Below are positions 39,579 through 47,682 of a stretch of 64,000 nucleotides of DNA, piece by piece. Under the pieces are notes generated by a model. That model was not told where the DNA came from and ran no database searches. It was given only the letters and a program-made list of their open reading frames with translations. Origin of the DNA: Hyphomonadaceae bacterium (GTDB taxonomy: Bacteria; Pseudomonadota; Alphaproteobacteria; Caulobacterales; Hyphomonadaceae); contig JAUYPV010000070.1 of NCBI GenBank assembly GCA_030697555.1, forward strand, positions 1 through 64,000, read 5' to 3'. The translations under genes were made by a program, and so were the position numbers. The stretch's first letter is position 1, and the number at the start of each line of letters is the position of its first letter.

Positions 39579-39587
39579 CAAGTCTGC

Positions 39588-39736
39588 TCCCGCCTTCGCG
39601 CTGCCGCGCTTCGGAGCGGCAAGCCGGTTTGAGTCGGAACTCTAGAGCACCATCTGGGTCTGCGTCACCCGCCTTCGCTTTACGCTTCGGCGCGGCGAGC
39701 CCGTCAAGAAATCAAAGCACCATCTGCGTCTGCGTA
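39588..39736. repeat. Imperfect tandem duplication including the 3' end of the thioesterase gene
   Basis: Unit 1 (39588-39666) and unit 2 (39667-39736) both read CCCGCCTTCGC..CGCTTCGG.GCGGC.AGCC..., then AGAGCACCATCTG.GTCTGCGT. On the minus strand both encode the same last eight residues, VTQTQMVL, followed by a stop (TGA in the live gene, TAG in the extra copy). So the end of the thioesterase gene and its downstream spacer were duplicated once. Confidence 0.75.
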
Positions 39737-40113
39737 ACCAGCGCGACGTTGCGCCCTGCTTCGGTGGTGATTTTCGTCTGCCAGACCGACGTGCGCCGGC
39801 CGACATGCACGGGCGTGCAGTGGCCGAGCACGAACTCGCCCTCCTTGGCGGAGCCGAGGAAATTGGTCTTGCTCTCCAGCGTGGTGGTGCCGGCCGAGCC
39901 CTCGGGCAGGTTGAGCGTCGCGCCGAAGGCGCCCAGCGTGTCGGCGAACGACATGATGGCGCCGCCGTGCAGGATATGACCGGCGGTGCACATTTCGGGA
40001 CGGACTTTCAGCTTGCCGCGAATGCCTTCCTTGGCGGCCTCGAGGATTTCGATCTCGAGCATGCGCGCGTAGGGCAGCGGGGCGATTCCGGGTTCAAGCT
40101 TGTAGGCAGGCAT
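39712..40113 (-). CDS. PaaI-type hotdog thioesterase
   Basis: A 133-residue acyl-CoA thioesterase with the hotdog signature GHILHGGAIMSFADTLGA (about 45-62) and the TTTLESKTNFLGSAKEGE strand. It hydrolyses acyl- or aryl-CoA; the chain specificity is unknown. It precedes the SnoaL-like gene on the same strand and follows the deaminase gene by 24 bp, so the group may be co-transcribed. Its 3' end is partly duplicated downstream. Confidence 0.88.
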   Translation of the reverse strand: MPAYKLEPGIAPLPYARMLEIEILEAAKEGIRGKLKVRPEMCTAGHILHGGAIMSFADTLGAFGATLNLPEGSAGTTTLESKTNFLGSAKEGEFVLGHCTPVHVGRRTSVWQTKITTEAGRNVALVTQTQMVL

Positions 40114-40137
40114 GGGGGTTTCCCTCTTGCTGGAGTG

Positions 40138-41151
40138 TCAGTGCTTGGCGGCGTAGGCGTCGACCGAGGCGACGTGTTTCGCAATCGACTCTGCATCGAG
40201 GAAGGAGCCTGTGAAGGAGTTCTTCGCGAGGGTGACGATCTCGTCGCGGGAAAGGTTCACGGCCTCGGCGGTGCGGATGAAATTCTCGGCGATGTAGCCG
40301 CCGAAATAGGCGGGGTCGTCGGAGTTGCAGGTGGCCCTGAGGCCGAGGTCGAGCATGCGCTTCATCGGATGATCCCTGAGGTCCATCACGACGCAGAGCT
40401 TGAGGTTGGAGAGCGGGCAGACGGTGAGCGTAATGCCTTCGCGAACGAGGCGCTGGGTGAGCGCCGCATCTTCCAACGCGCGGTTGCCGTGGTCGATGCG
40501 GTCGACATGCAAGATGTCGAGCGCTTCGTGGACGTAGGCGGGCGGGCCTTCCTCGCCGGCGTGGGCGCAGATCTTGAGGCCGCGTTCGCGGGCGGCCTGG
40601 AAGACACGGGCGAATTTGGACGGCGGGTGACCTTTCTCGGAGGAGTCGAGGCCGACGCCGGTGATGCGGTCGAGGTACGGTTCGGCGGATTTCAGCGTCC
40701 TGAGGCTGGAGCTCTCGTCGAGGTGACGCAGGAAGCACATGATGAGCTTCGAGGTGATGCCGTATGTCTTCTCCGCTTCCTTCATGCCGGCGAGCAGGCC
40801 ATCGATGGCGACGGAGAAAGGCAGGCCACGGTCGGTGTGGGTTTCGGGATCGAAGAAGATCTCGGCGTGACGTCCGCCATCGGCATTGAGCCGCGCGAAA
40901 TAGGCGAGCGCCATGTCGCGGAAATCTTCCTCCGTCATCAGGACGTTGGCGCCCTGATAGTAGATGTCGAGAAAATCCTGCAGGTTGGAGAAGGCGTAGG
41001 CCGCCCTCACCTCCTCCACCGACCGAAAAGGGATGGCGATCTTATTGCGGCGGCTGAACTCGAACATCTGCTCGGGCTCGAGCGAGCCTTCGATGTGCAG
41101 ATGGAGTTCGGCCTTGGGCAGGCCGCGGATGAAGGTTGCAAGATCAGCCAT
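40138..41151 (-). CDS. Adenine deaminase (adenosine deaminase family)
   Basis: A 337-residue zinc TIM-barrel deaminase. Zinc ligands His17 and His19 are in ELHLHIEGS. HAGEEGPPAYVHEALD holds the catalytic Glu and next His, HGNRA gives the following His, and CNSDDPAYFGGY the Asp pair. The forms GEEGPP and CPLSNLKL are those of the adenine deaminase branch rather than true adenosine deaminase, so it probably converts adenine to hypoxanthine in purine salvage. Family assignment is firm; the adenine preference is inferred. Confidence 0.88.
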   Translation of the reverse strand: MADLATFIRGLPKAELHLHIEGSLEPEQMFEFSRRNKIAIPFRSVEEVRAAYAFSNLQDFLDIYYQGANVLMTEEDFRDMALAYFARLNADGGRHAEIFFDPETHTDRGLPFSVAIDGLLAGMKEAEKTYGITSKLIMCFLRHLDESSSLRTLKSAEPYLDRITGVGLDSSEKGHPPSKFARVFQAARERGLKICAHAGEEGPPAYVHEALDILHVDRIDHGNRALEDAALTQRLVREGITLTVCPLSNLKLCVVMDLRDHPMKRMLDLGLRATCNSDDPAYFGGYIAENFIRTAEAVNLSRDEIVTLAKNSFTGSFLDAESIAKHVASVDAYAAKH

Positions 41152-41243
41152 GTGCAGCTCCGGGAGGATCGCCCTGTTTGTTGTTCTATCAGATGCGGTG
41201 CGGAGACGTTAAGCTGCTCACGGGTCTGGGCAGGAACAAGGCG

Positions 41244-41777
41244 ATGACGGAACGAAAAAACCTCGCGGCGATAGCGACTGCCGCAGCGTTGCTCGGATTG
41301 TCGGCATGTGTGAGCGGATCGGAACCGCCAACCGCGCCAAAGCCCGCGATTGTCCAGGACGTGGAGTTCGTGCGCGGATGCTGGGTCAGGAAGGACGCGC
41401 CGGGAGGTCCGGCGCTGGGCTTTCTGCGCTTGCTGCCCAAGGGGGCGGACGGTCCGGCCTACGAAGGCCAGTTGCACAATGTGACCGATCCGAGCATGCC
41501 CGTGCGGTCAGACTACAGCTTTCGCCGCGACGGATCGTCGATGACGTTCAAGGCCCGGCGCAGCGACGCCCGCACCTATGCCGCGGCCCCGATTCCGGAC
41601 GCCATCGCGCCGCCTCTTGCGGCGGGCTCGAAGCGCGCGTCCTTCGCCATCGGTCCCGCTGCTGCGGGATGGCTGATTGCCGACGGCGGCGCCGAGACCC
41701 TGAGAATCTACACAATGTTCGGCGACGGGCGCGTGCGCCCCGACTGGTTCAACGGCGAGCGAGATGGCTGCGACTGA
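41244..41777 (+). CDS. Lipoprotein of unknown function
   Basis: A 177-residue lipoprotein with lipobox LLGLSAC (Cys22). The mature domain begins VQDVEFVRGCWVRKDAPGG and alternates strands in a lipocalin-like or small beta-barrel pattern (FLRLLPK, DYSFRRDGSSMTFKARR, ETLRIYTMFGDGRVRPDWFNGE), ending in Cys. The start at 41244 has AGGAACAAGG upstream; the frame is open further to 41136, which would overlap the divergent deaminase. Confidence 0.7.
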   Translation: MTERKNLAAIATAAALLGLSACVSGSEPPTAPKPAIVQDVEFVRGCWVRKDAPGGPALGFLRLLPKGADGPAYEGQLHNVTDPSMPVRSDYSFRRDGSSMTFKARRSDARTYAAAPIPDAIAPPLAAGSKRASFAIGPAAAGWLIADGGAETLRIYTMFGDGRVRPDWFNGERDGCD

Positions 41778-41857
41778 TCGATTTTCATCAATCGGTTTCC
41801 CGCTGCCTTAACCCTCGCCTGCTAGCGTTCCGGGGCTAACAACCCGGATTCCGCACC

Positions 41858-42625
41858 ATGGCGAATTCGAACGGATTGATCGCGCTTGTCGGCGATGCGC
41901 CGCATGCCTGGACAATGGTCAACGCGCTGAGGAAGCGCTTTGGCGATTTCTGGATCATCGTCGAGAAGGGCGAACCTGCGTCGACGTTCTGGGCGCGGCG
42001 CCGGAAGATTCTGGGCGCGGCTGCCGTGGCGAGCATGCAGGCTGCTGCACTCGCGGCGAAGGTCACAAGGCCGCTCTCGGTGGCGCGGCTCGCCGAACTG
42101 CACGCAGCGTGCGACGAGACGCCGGTGACCGGCTTCACGCGCATGGATGTCGACAGCCTCAACAGCGATGAAGCGATCAACCGGATCCGCCTGCTGAAGC
42201 CGAAGGCCGTGTTTGTGGCTTCCACCGGCATACTGCGCAAGCCGTTGCTGGAAGCGTGCGGATGCCCGGTGGTGAACTATCATTCTGGCGTCAATCCGGC
42301 CTATCGCGGCATCAACGGCGGGTATTTCGCGCTGGCCAATGGCGAGCCGGAACACTTTGGCGTCACCCTTCATCTCGTCGACCTCGGCGTCGACACCGGG
42401 CCGGTGCTGGCGACCAACCGCATCCAGCCGGCCGCCAACGACAACCTGCAGACATACATGGCGCTGATGGCGGCGAAGTCGCAGGAACTGGTGGTCGAGA
42501 CGATGGCGAGGGTGCTTGCCGGAGAGGCGAAGCCCCTGCCGAAAAGCACCCTGCCCTCGAACCAGTATTATGCGCCGACGCTGGGCCAGTACCTGTCGAA
42601 CGGACTCAAGCGCGGCGTCTGGTGA
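41858..42625 (+). CDS. Formyltransferase-family protein
   Basis: A 255-residue protein with a formyltransferase domain (about 75-215). NYHSGVNPAYRGINGGYFALANGE carries the His and substrate loop, and FGVTLHLVDLGVDTGPVLATN the catalytic Asp, as in PurN and methionyl-tRNA or sugar formyltransferases. The N-terminal Rossmann part is short and lacks the canonical PurN phosphate-binding sequence. The usual Asn before the HxG motif is present (VVNYHSG). It is more like the sugar-nucleotide N-formyltransferases than like PurN; the substrate is not proven. Confidence 0.78.
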   Translation: MANSNGLIALVGDAPHAWTMVNALRKRFGDFWIIVEKGEPASTFWARRRKILGAAAVASMQAAALAAKVTRPLSVARLAELHAACDETPVTGFTRMDVDSLNSDEAINRIRLLKPKAVFVASTGILRKPLLEACGCPVVNYHSGVNPAYRGINGGYFALANGEPEHFGVTLHLVDLGVDTGPVLATNRIQPAANDNLQTYMALMAAKSQELVVETMARVLAGEAKPLPKSTLPSNQYYAPTLGQYLSNGLKRGVW

Positions 42626-42628
42626 GCC

Positions 42629-43528
42629 TTAGCTCTGAGGCGGCGTTACCTGCAGCACGTGAATTGCGAGGCGCACCTTGCCGCCGGTGAAGTTCGAGCC
42701 GTTGGCGGTGACGACGATCGGCGTATCCGAGTAGAACGCCGTCGGGCCGATGATGCCGAAATTGGTCGAGCCCAGCGACAGGCCGAGCAGGTCGCCAAAC
42801 TTGTTGAGTTCGCCCGAGACGCCGACCTGGAAGCTGGCGGCGCCGGTGACGGCCTCGGTGACGCGCTCGGACGCGCCAAAGCAGATCGAGCCGTTCGGGA
42901 TGGCGATGGCGGATGTGCTGCTCGGACCCGAGAGAATCAGTTCTTCCTCGATCACCCTAATCGCCATCGATGCGCCGTAGGCGCTGGCGAAGGTCTGCGT
43001 GGCGGTGAAGATGTTGGCGTCGGCAAGGCCTGCCGCGCCCATCGTCGTGCGCATGGCGCTGAACGAGGTATCGTCGCAGAGCTGCTGCGCCTGATCGGTG
43101 AAGGCGACTTCCTCGGCGGCGCCGGGGCCGGACGAGACGCGGCCGAGCAGCTTGTCGGTCGCCGAGACGGTGAGGATCTTCGCCGCGGGGAACCGCGACC
43201 AGGCCGAGCCGGTGTAAGCGAGGAGCTGGCCGGTATCCTTCGCGAAGGCGAGCCAGCCTTCACGTGGCGCGATCTGCACCCAGGCACCATCGCGATGGTA
43301 GCCGAGCGACCAGTCGGCGAATGCCGACCAGTGCGTTCCCGATTTGCCGGCGGGCACGATGTAGACCGCGCCGTCGGTTGGCGAGGAGGGCTCCGCTGTC
43401 GTCGTCGCGGAGACGACGGAGAGCTGGACGATCGCATCCAGCTTGCGGAGAGATTCGTTGACGGTGACGTGCTTCTGGGCCTGCCCAACGGCTAGGTACG
43501 GAAGCATAAGGTTTGCTGTGTTGCTCAT
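42629..43528 (-). CDS. DUF2793 phage/GTA fibre protein
   Basis: A 299-residue protein. The N-terminal half is a clear DUF2793 domain: LPYLAVGQAQKHVTVNESLRKLDAIVQL, GAVYIVPAGKSGTHWSAFADW and GAWVQIAPREGWLAF. The C-terminal half (about 180-299) is a Gly/Ser/Thr-rich beta region, as in tail- or head-fibre tips. Known DUF2793 proteins are fibres of phages and of alphaproteobacterial gene transfer agents, where some fibre genes sit outside the main cluster. No capsid, terminase or portal gene is nearby, so it is an orphan. A perfect hairpin abuts its start codon. Confidence 0.82.
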   Translation of the reverse strand: MSNTANLMLPYLAVGQAQKHVTVNESLRKLDAIVQLSVVSATTTAEPSSPTDGAVYIVPAGKSGTHWSAFADWSLGYHRDGAWVQIAPREGWLAFAKDTGQLLAYTGSAWSRFPAAKILTVSATDKLLGRVSSGPGAAEEVAFTDQAQQLCDDTSFSAMRTTMGAAGLADANIFTATQTFASAYGASMAIRVIEEELILSGPSSTSAIAIPNGSICFGASERVTEAVTGAASFQVGVSGELNKFGDLLGLSLGSTNFGIIGPTAFYSDTPIVVTANGSNFTGGKVRLAIHVLQVTPPQS

Positions 43529-43547
43529 CCCGGAGTGTGAGTCCGGG
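43529..43547 (-). promoter_or_regulatory. Hairpin abutting the DUF2793 start codon
   Basis: CCCGGA (43529-43534) pairs with TCCGGG (43542-43547) around a 7-nt loop and touches the ATG at 43526-43528. It occupies the place where the ribosome binding site should be, and none is otherwise visible. It may control translation of the fibre gene. Confidence 0.35.
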
Positions 43548-43554
43548 ACGGAGG

Positions 43555-43586
43555 GGGCGGGGATAAGTTTTCTTTTATCCCCGCCC
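43555..43586. terminator. Strong 12-bp hairpin between GST and DUF2793 genes
   Basis: GGGCGGGGATAA (43555-43566) and TTATCCCCGCCC (43575-43586) are perfect complements around an 8-nt loop. The element lies 96 bp past the stop of the glutathione transferase gene and 27 bp before the fibre gene start. It probably ends or attenuates read-through from the transferase gene, though no U-tract follows. Confidence 0.5.
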
Positions 43587-43681
43587 TCGCCCCCATATTG
43601 ACGGCTGATTCAGTTGAGGTTTCGCGTGAGACGACGCGTTTTTTCCGCCAGCAGATTCGGCCGAGTCCGGCTCGTTTCGGC

Positions 43682-44296
43682 TCAGGCTGCGGCGCGATAG
43701 AGCGCGAGTTCCTCGGCGACCGCCTTGCCTGCCGCCGGACGCGAGAAGACGCGTTTCTGCAGGGCGGCGACGTTGGGGAAGTCCGCGAGCTTGATCGGCG
43801 TCGACTGCAGCCAGTTGCCCACGACCGAGAGATAGACGTCGGCGATGGAGAAGGAATTCGTCAGCCAATCGCGGCCTTCGAGGTGCTTGTCGACGTGGGC
43901 GAGCGCTTTCTTGGCGCGTTCGATGGCGTAGGCCTTGGCTTCGGGCGGCGCGGTGGAGGAGAAGATCGCCGAGAAGGCGCCGACATGGACTTCCGAGTTG
44001 ACGAAGGCGAGCCATTTGCGCATGCGCGTGCGCTCGATGCCTGTGGGCGCGAGGCCCGCCTTGGGGGCGAGATCGGCAAGGTATTCCAGTATAGAGACGT
44101 TCTCGGTGAGGATTTCGCCGTCGCTGATCTTGATGGCCGGCACCTGGCCGCGCGGATTGATCTCGAGATAGTTGCGGCCGTCCGATGTGGTCTTGGTCTT
44201 GCCGTCGACGCGGGTATAGGCGGCGTCGATACCGGCTTCGTACATGGTGATGCGCGAGGCGAGCGAGCAGGATAGCGGGGAGAAGAAGAGTTCCAT
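43682..44296 (-). CDS. Glutathione S-transferase, beta-class-like
   Basis: A 204-residue cytosolic transferase with a thioredoxin-fold N domain (MELFFSPLSCSLASRITMYEAGI; the Cys10 of beta-class GSTs is in SPLSCSLA) including GQVPAIKISDGEILTENVSILEYLAD (glutathione-binding VP and ES/EN segments). The helical C domain ends FSIADVYLSVVGNWLQ. It detoxifies electrophiles with glutathione. It is divergent from a TetR gene, and inverted GTACAAAAA copies lie in the shared 130-bp gap, so TetR control is likely. Confidence 0.9.
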   Translation of the reverse strand: MELFFSPLSCSLASRITMYEAGIDAAYTRVDGKTKTTSDGRNYLEINPRGQVPAIKISDGEILTENVSILEYLADLAPKAGLAPTGIERTRMRKWLAFVNSEVHVGAFSAIFSSTAPPEAKAYAIERAKKALAHVDKHLEGRDWLTNSFSIADVYLSVVGNWLQSTPIKLADFPNVAALQKRVFSRPAAGKAVAEELALYRAAA

Positions 44297-44366
44297 GAGG
44301 AGGCTTCCTTGTTCTGGCTTTTCTGTAGTTTCTTGGGTGTTTCGGGTTAGGTTCGGCGGGGCTGTA

Positions 44367-44438
44367 TTTTTGTACCGCCTCGCATAGAATAGCCGTGCAA
44401 AGCCGCCGTCAAGGATTTTATTCAAAGTGGTACAAAAA
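44367..44438. promoter_or_regulatory. Inverted GGTACAAAAA sites in the gst-tetR gap
   Basis: TTTTTGTACC (44367-44376) and GGTACAAAAA (44429-44438) are perfect 10-bp inverted copies 52 bp apart. The right one overlaps the tetR GTG start, the left one sits in the gst leader. A gst promoter is possible on the minus strand: TTGACG (44412-44407) with TTCTAT 17 bp on. The sites are candidate TetR operators. Confidence 0.45.
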
Positions 44439-45059
44439 GAATCTTCGGCCAGGGTGAAGACTGCTGCCAAGCGCGGGCGTCCGAGGGCGTATGATCCCGA
44501 AGCCGCGTTGGGCGCCGCGCGCGACATCTTCTGGGTGAAAGGCTATGCGGCGACGTCGCTGGACGACATCGTCGAGGCGACGGGCATGAACCGGCCGTCG
44601 CTCTATGCCGCTTTCGGCGACAAGGAGGCGATCTATCTCGCGGCGCTGAAGATGCAGGGCGAAGCACTGGTGGCGGCGGTGGCGAGCGCCATTGATCTGG
44701 ACCTGAAACTGAAGACCTTTCTCGACCTGTTCCTGGGGCGGTGCATCGACAGCTATCTGGCGGGGGCAAACGGCCCGCGCGGATGTTTCCTGGTCGGCAC
44801 GGCGCTGACGGAATCGCTGGTGCGCGAGGATGTGGGCGCGGTGGTGCGCGATTCGTTTGGGCGAGTCGAGGACCTGCTGGAACAGCGCTTCAAGCGTGCG
44901 AAGAAGGAAGGCGGTCTTCCAAAGACAGCCGACACACGGGCGCTAGCGATGCTGGTCTCGTCCACCATGCACGAGCTTTCCATGCTGGCGCGATCCGGCG
45001 AAACGCGCGCGCGGCTGCAGGAGCGGGTGGGGTTCGCGAGGAAGCTGATCGGGGTGTGA
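44427..45059 (+). CDS. TetR-family regulator
   Basis: A 210-residue repressor. The basic N-terminal tail (RVKTAAKRGRPRAYDPEAALG) precedes the helix-turn-helix ATSLDDIVEATGMNRPSLYAAFGDKEAIY (about 42-70). GPRGCFLVGTALTES is typical of the AcrR/TetR_C_33-like C domains. The start is GTG and it lies within one of the inverted sites. It is divergent from the glutathione transferase gene and probably controls it. Confidence 0.88.
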   Translation: MVQKESSARVKTAAKRGRPRAYDPEAALGAARDIFWVKGYAATSLDDIVEATGMNRPSLYAAFGDKEAIYLAALKMQGEALVAAVASAIDLDLKLKTFLDLFLGRCIDSYLAGANGPRGCFLVGTALTESLVREDVGAVVRDSFGRVEDLLEQRFKRAKKEGGLPKTADTRALAMLVSSTMHELSMLARSGETRARLQERVGFARKLIGV

Positions 45060-45153
45060 CCCAAATCGGGATTCACTGGAGTTTTTTGATTTGACCTTCA
45101 GGGGAGCTTAGCCGGTCCCTGTTAGCCATCCCCAATACTGGTTGGGGATTTCG

Positions 45154-46266
45154 ATGTCGAAGCTGACAATTGCCGCCGCCGTGTGCCTCGCAGCGTTCGC
45201 CTTCGGCGGCGCAAAGGCCGAAGCGCAGGGCCCTGGAAACACTTTCCCCGATGCGCTGGACGTCCAGCTGGCGCGGCCCAATCCCCTTCCCTTCATGAAG
45301 GATCCAAGACCGCAGGATTACGAAATCCGCGACGGGATCGTAAATCGCGTGCATTCGCTCTTCCTCGCCGGACGATTCCAGGAACTCGAAGGCATGGCCG
45401 AGGCGTACCGGACAAATGACCGGCGTACGCCAGCTGGTGCATGGAAGATCGACGTCTTCTACCAGACCTTCTTCGGCTGCATGTGCGAAGAGGAGGACCA
45501 GGAAGCGAGAGCTAGCGCGCTGAAAGGCAACCTGGAACAGGCGCGCAAGTACAAGAAACAATATCCCGCATCGCCCACACCGCTGCTGATCGAAGCCAAC
45601 ATCCTTTACGCGCAAGCCTGGCACGCGCGCGGGCAAGGCTGGGCCCAGAAAGTGAGCGCGCGCGACTGGCAGGTCTTCTACGACAAGATCGAGGAGGCGC
45701 AGAAGCTTCTGGAGGCGAACGCCGACGTCGTGATGCGCGATCCAGCGACCTCGGCGCTCATGGTGGACATGGCCTCGATGACGCCAGTCTCGGATGACGT
45801 TTTCATCAGCCTTGTCGACTCGCACATGCGGGTGAACGGTGCATACACGCCGATCTATTTTCCGGCGATGCGGCTCTACTACCCGAACTGGCGCGACAGC
45901 CCGCAGGCAATCGAATTCTTCGCGCGCAATGCGGTGAAGGCGAGCGAAGCGCGGGAGGGCAAGTCTCTCTACGCCCGCATCTATCTCCATGCCTATTATG
46001 AGTACGGCAAAGACCTCTACACGGCGACGGATGTCGACAAGGAATACCTTCGCAAGGCGGTGTTCAATCTGCTCAACCGCTACCCCGACCGACACAACTT
46101 CGAGGTCTTCGGCATCATGGCATGCGACCTTGAGGACTGGGCGATGGCGGCGCCAATCTTCGCCCGCCTGCAGGAGCTTCCTTCGCAGGAATACCTGCAC
46201 TGGGGTGTCGATGTTCCCTATCAGGCTTGCCGCGGGAAGATGTACAATCTGAAGCGGGCCCTCTAG
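45154..46266 (+). CDS. Secreted DUF4034-like protein
   Basis: A 370-residue exported protein with a signal peptide ending AKAEAQ (about residue 25). The mature part is helical with tetratricopeptide-like spacing. It has the features of DUF4034-type proteins: FQELEGMAEAYR, KTPAGAWKIDVFYQ-like block, WHARG, and YARIYLHAYYEYG. It is probably periplasmic. The start at 45154 has GGGGA upstream; the TTG four codons earlier is less likely. Function is unknown. Confidence 0.65.
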   Translation: MSKLTIAAAVCLAAFAFGGAKAEAQGPGNTFPDALDVQLARPNPLPFMKDPRPQDYEIRDGIVNRVHSLFLAGRFQELEGMAEAYRTNDRRTPAGAWKIDVFYQTFFGCMCEEEDQEARASALKGNLEQARKYKKQYPASPTPLLIEANILYAQAWHARGQGWAQKVSARDWQVFYDKIEEAQKLLEANADVVMRDPATSALMVDMASMTPVSDDVFISLVDSHMRVNGAYTPIYFPAMRLYYPNWRDSPQAIEFFARNAVKASEAREGKSLYARIYLHAYYEYGKDLYTATDVDKEYLRKAVFNLLNRYPDRHNFEVFGIMACDLEDWAMAAPIFARLQELPSQEYLHWGVDVPYQACRGKMYNLKRAL

Positions 46267-46325
46267 GATCCCGATTGCGCCTCCGCCGTCCGTCGCGCCA
46301 GATGGCGCGGACGATGGAGGCGCGC

Positions 46326-46691
46326 ATGTTCAGCATTTCCGACCGGGTGAAGAGCTTAGGCTTTGCGTTGCGCGGGCTCGGGTTTGTGCTGCGCACCCAG
46401 CACAATGCGTGGGTTCATCTGGCGGTGGCCGTTGTTGTCGTGGCAGCGGGAGTGGCGCTGGGGCTTTCAGCGGCGGACTGGCGATGGATCGTGCTGGCGA
46501 TCGCGCTGGTGTGGATTGCGGAGATCGTCAACACGGCGTTCGAGCACCTGTGCGATGTGGTGCAGCCAGAGTTTCATGTGTCGGTGAAGGCGGCCAAGGA
46601 TGTCGCGGCGGGCGCGGTGCTGGTCGCGGCGGTGGCCGCCGCCATCCTCGGAGCGATGGTTTTCGCGCCGTATGCCCTTGCGCTGACCTAG
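46326..46691 (+). CDS. dgkA: Diacylglycerol kinase, prokaryotic type
   Basis: A 121-residue integral membrane kinase with three transmembrane helices (about 35-53, 57-75 and 96-118). The conserved EIVNTAFEHLCD (about 66-77) and KAAKDVAAGAVL (about 88-99) hold the catalytic Glu and Mg/ATP residues. It phosphorylates diacylglycerol or undecaprenol for lipid recycling. GGAGG lies six bases before the ATG; the frame is open further upstream. Confidence 0.9.
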   Translation: MFSISDRVKSLGFALRGLGFVLRTQHNAWVHLAVAVVVVAAGVALGLSAADWRWIVLAIALVWIAEIVNTAFEHLCDVVQPEFHVSVKAAKDVAAGAVLVAAVAAAILGAMVFAPYALALT

Positions 46692-46728
46692 CGGGAGCCA
46701 GCAAGGCTGTCTGCATAAGGAGATACTC

Positions 46729-47667
46729 ATGGCCGTGAAGACGCGCATTACGGAGATGCTGGGCATCGAGAAGCCGATCATCCAGGCGGCGATGGGCTGG
46801 ATCGCGCGCTCGCAGCTTTCTTCCGCGGTGTCCAACGCCGGAGGTATGGGCATCATCGAGACATCCTCGGGCGAGCTCGATGCGATCAAGGTCGAGATCG
46901 TGAAGATGCGCGAGCTGACGGACAAGCCGTTCGGCGTCAACGTGGCGCAGGCCTTCGTGCGCGATCCGGGGATCGTGCAGTTCGTGATCGACCAGGGGAT
47001 CAGGTTCGTCACGACGTCGGCGGGCGATCCGATGAAGTTTACTGCCATGCTGAAGGCGGCGGGGCTGACCGTGTTTCACGTCGTGCCGAACCTTGCAGGC
47101 GCTCTGCGGGCGGTGGAGGCGGGCGTCGACGGACTGGTCGTCGAGGGCGGCGAAGGTGGCGGGTTCAAGAACCCGAAGGACGTCGCGAGCATGGTTCTGA
47201 TTCCGCTGGTGTGCGAGCGAGTGAAGGTGCCGGTGGTGGCGGCGGGTGGGATCATGGACGGTCGATCCATGGCGGCGGCGTTCGCGCTCGGCGCGGAGGG
47301 CGTGCTGATGGGGACGCGGATTCTTTCCAGCGCCGAGAGCCCGGTGCATGCGAACTGGAAGGACGCGATCCTGAAAGCCGAGGCGACGGACACGGTGTTC
47401 CTCAATCGCTCGGGACCGGGCCCTGCCCTGCGTGCGCTGCGCACGGAGCGGACGACGCGGCTGGAGAAGGAAGGCTCGCCCAACATCTTCGGCGAGTTCG
47501 CGGGGACGCAGAAGGTCTATTTCGGCGGCGACCTCGAGGCCGGCATCGCGCTGACTGGACAAGTCGCGGGGCGGATCACGGAGGTGAAACCCGTGCGACA
47601 GGTCTTCGAGGAGACGATGGCCGAGTTCGAAGAGACGCTGGCGCGGATGAACCGCGTCGTCGTCTGA
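46729..47667 (+). CDS. Nitronate monooxygenase
   Basis: A 312-residue FMN-dependent TIM-barrel enzyme of the 2-nitropropane dioxygenase family. The substrate and FMN loops are IIQAAMGWIARSQLSSAVSNAGGMGII (about 17-43), EGGEGGGF, PVVAAGGIMDGRSMAAAFALGAEGVLMGTR. It oxidises alkyl nitronates such as propionate 3-nitronate. Many family members are of unproven substrate, and some are reductases. A perfect AAGGAG ribosome binding site precedes it. Confidence 0.85.
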   Translation: MAVKTRITEMLGIEKPIIQAAMGWIARSQLSSAVSNAGGMGIIETSSGELDAIKVEIVKMRELTDKPFGVNVAQAFVRDPGIVQFVIDQGIRFVTTSAGDPMKFTAMLKAAGLTVFHVVPNLAGALRAVEAGVDGLVVEGGEGGGFKNPKDVASMVLIPLVCERVKVPVVAAGGIMDGRSMAAAFALGAEGVLMGTRILSSAESPVHANWKDAILKAEATDTVFLNRSGPGPALRALRTERTTRLEKEGSPNIFGEFAGTQKVYFGGDLEAGIALTGQVAGRITEVKPVRQVFEETMAEFEETLARMNRVVV

Positions 47668-47682
47668 CCCCAGGGCCAGGCC

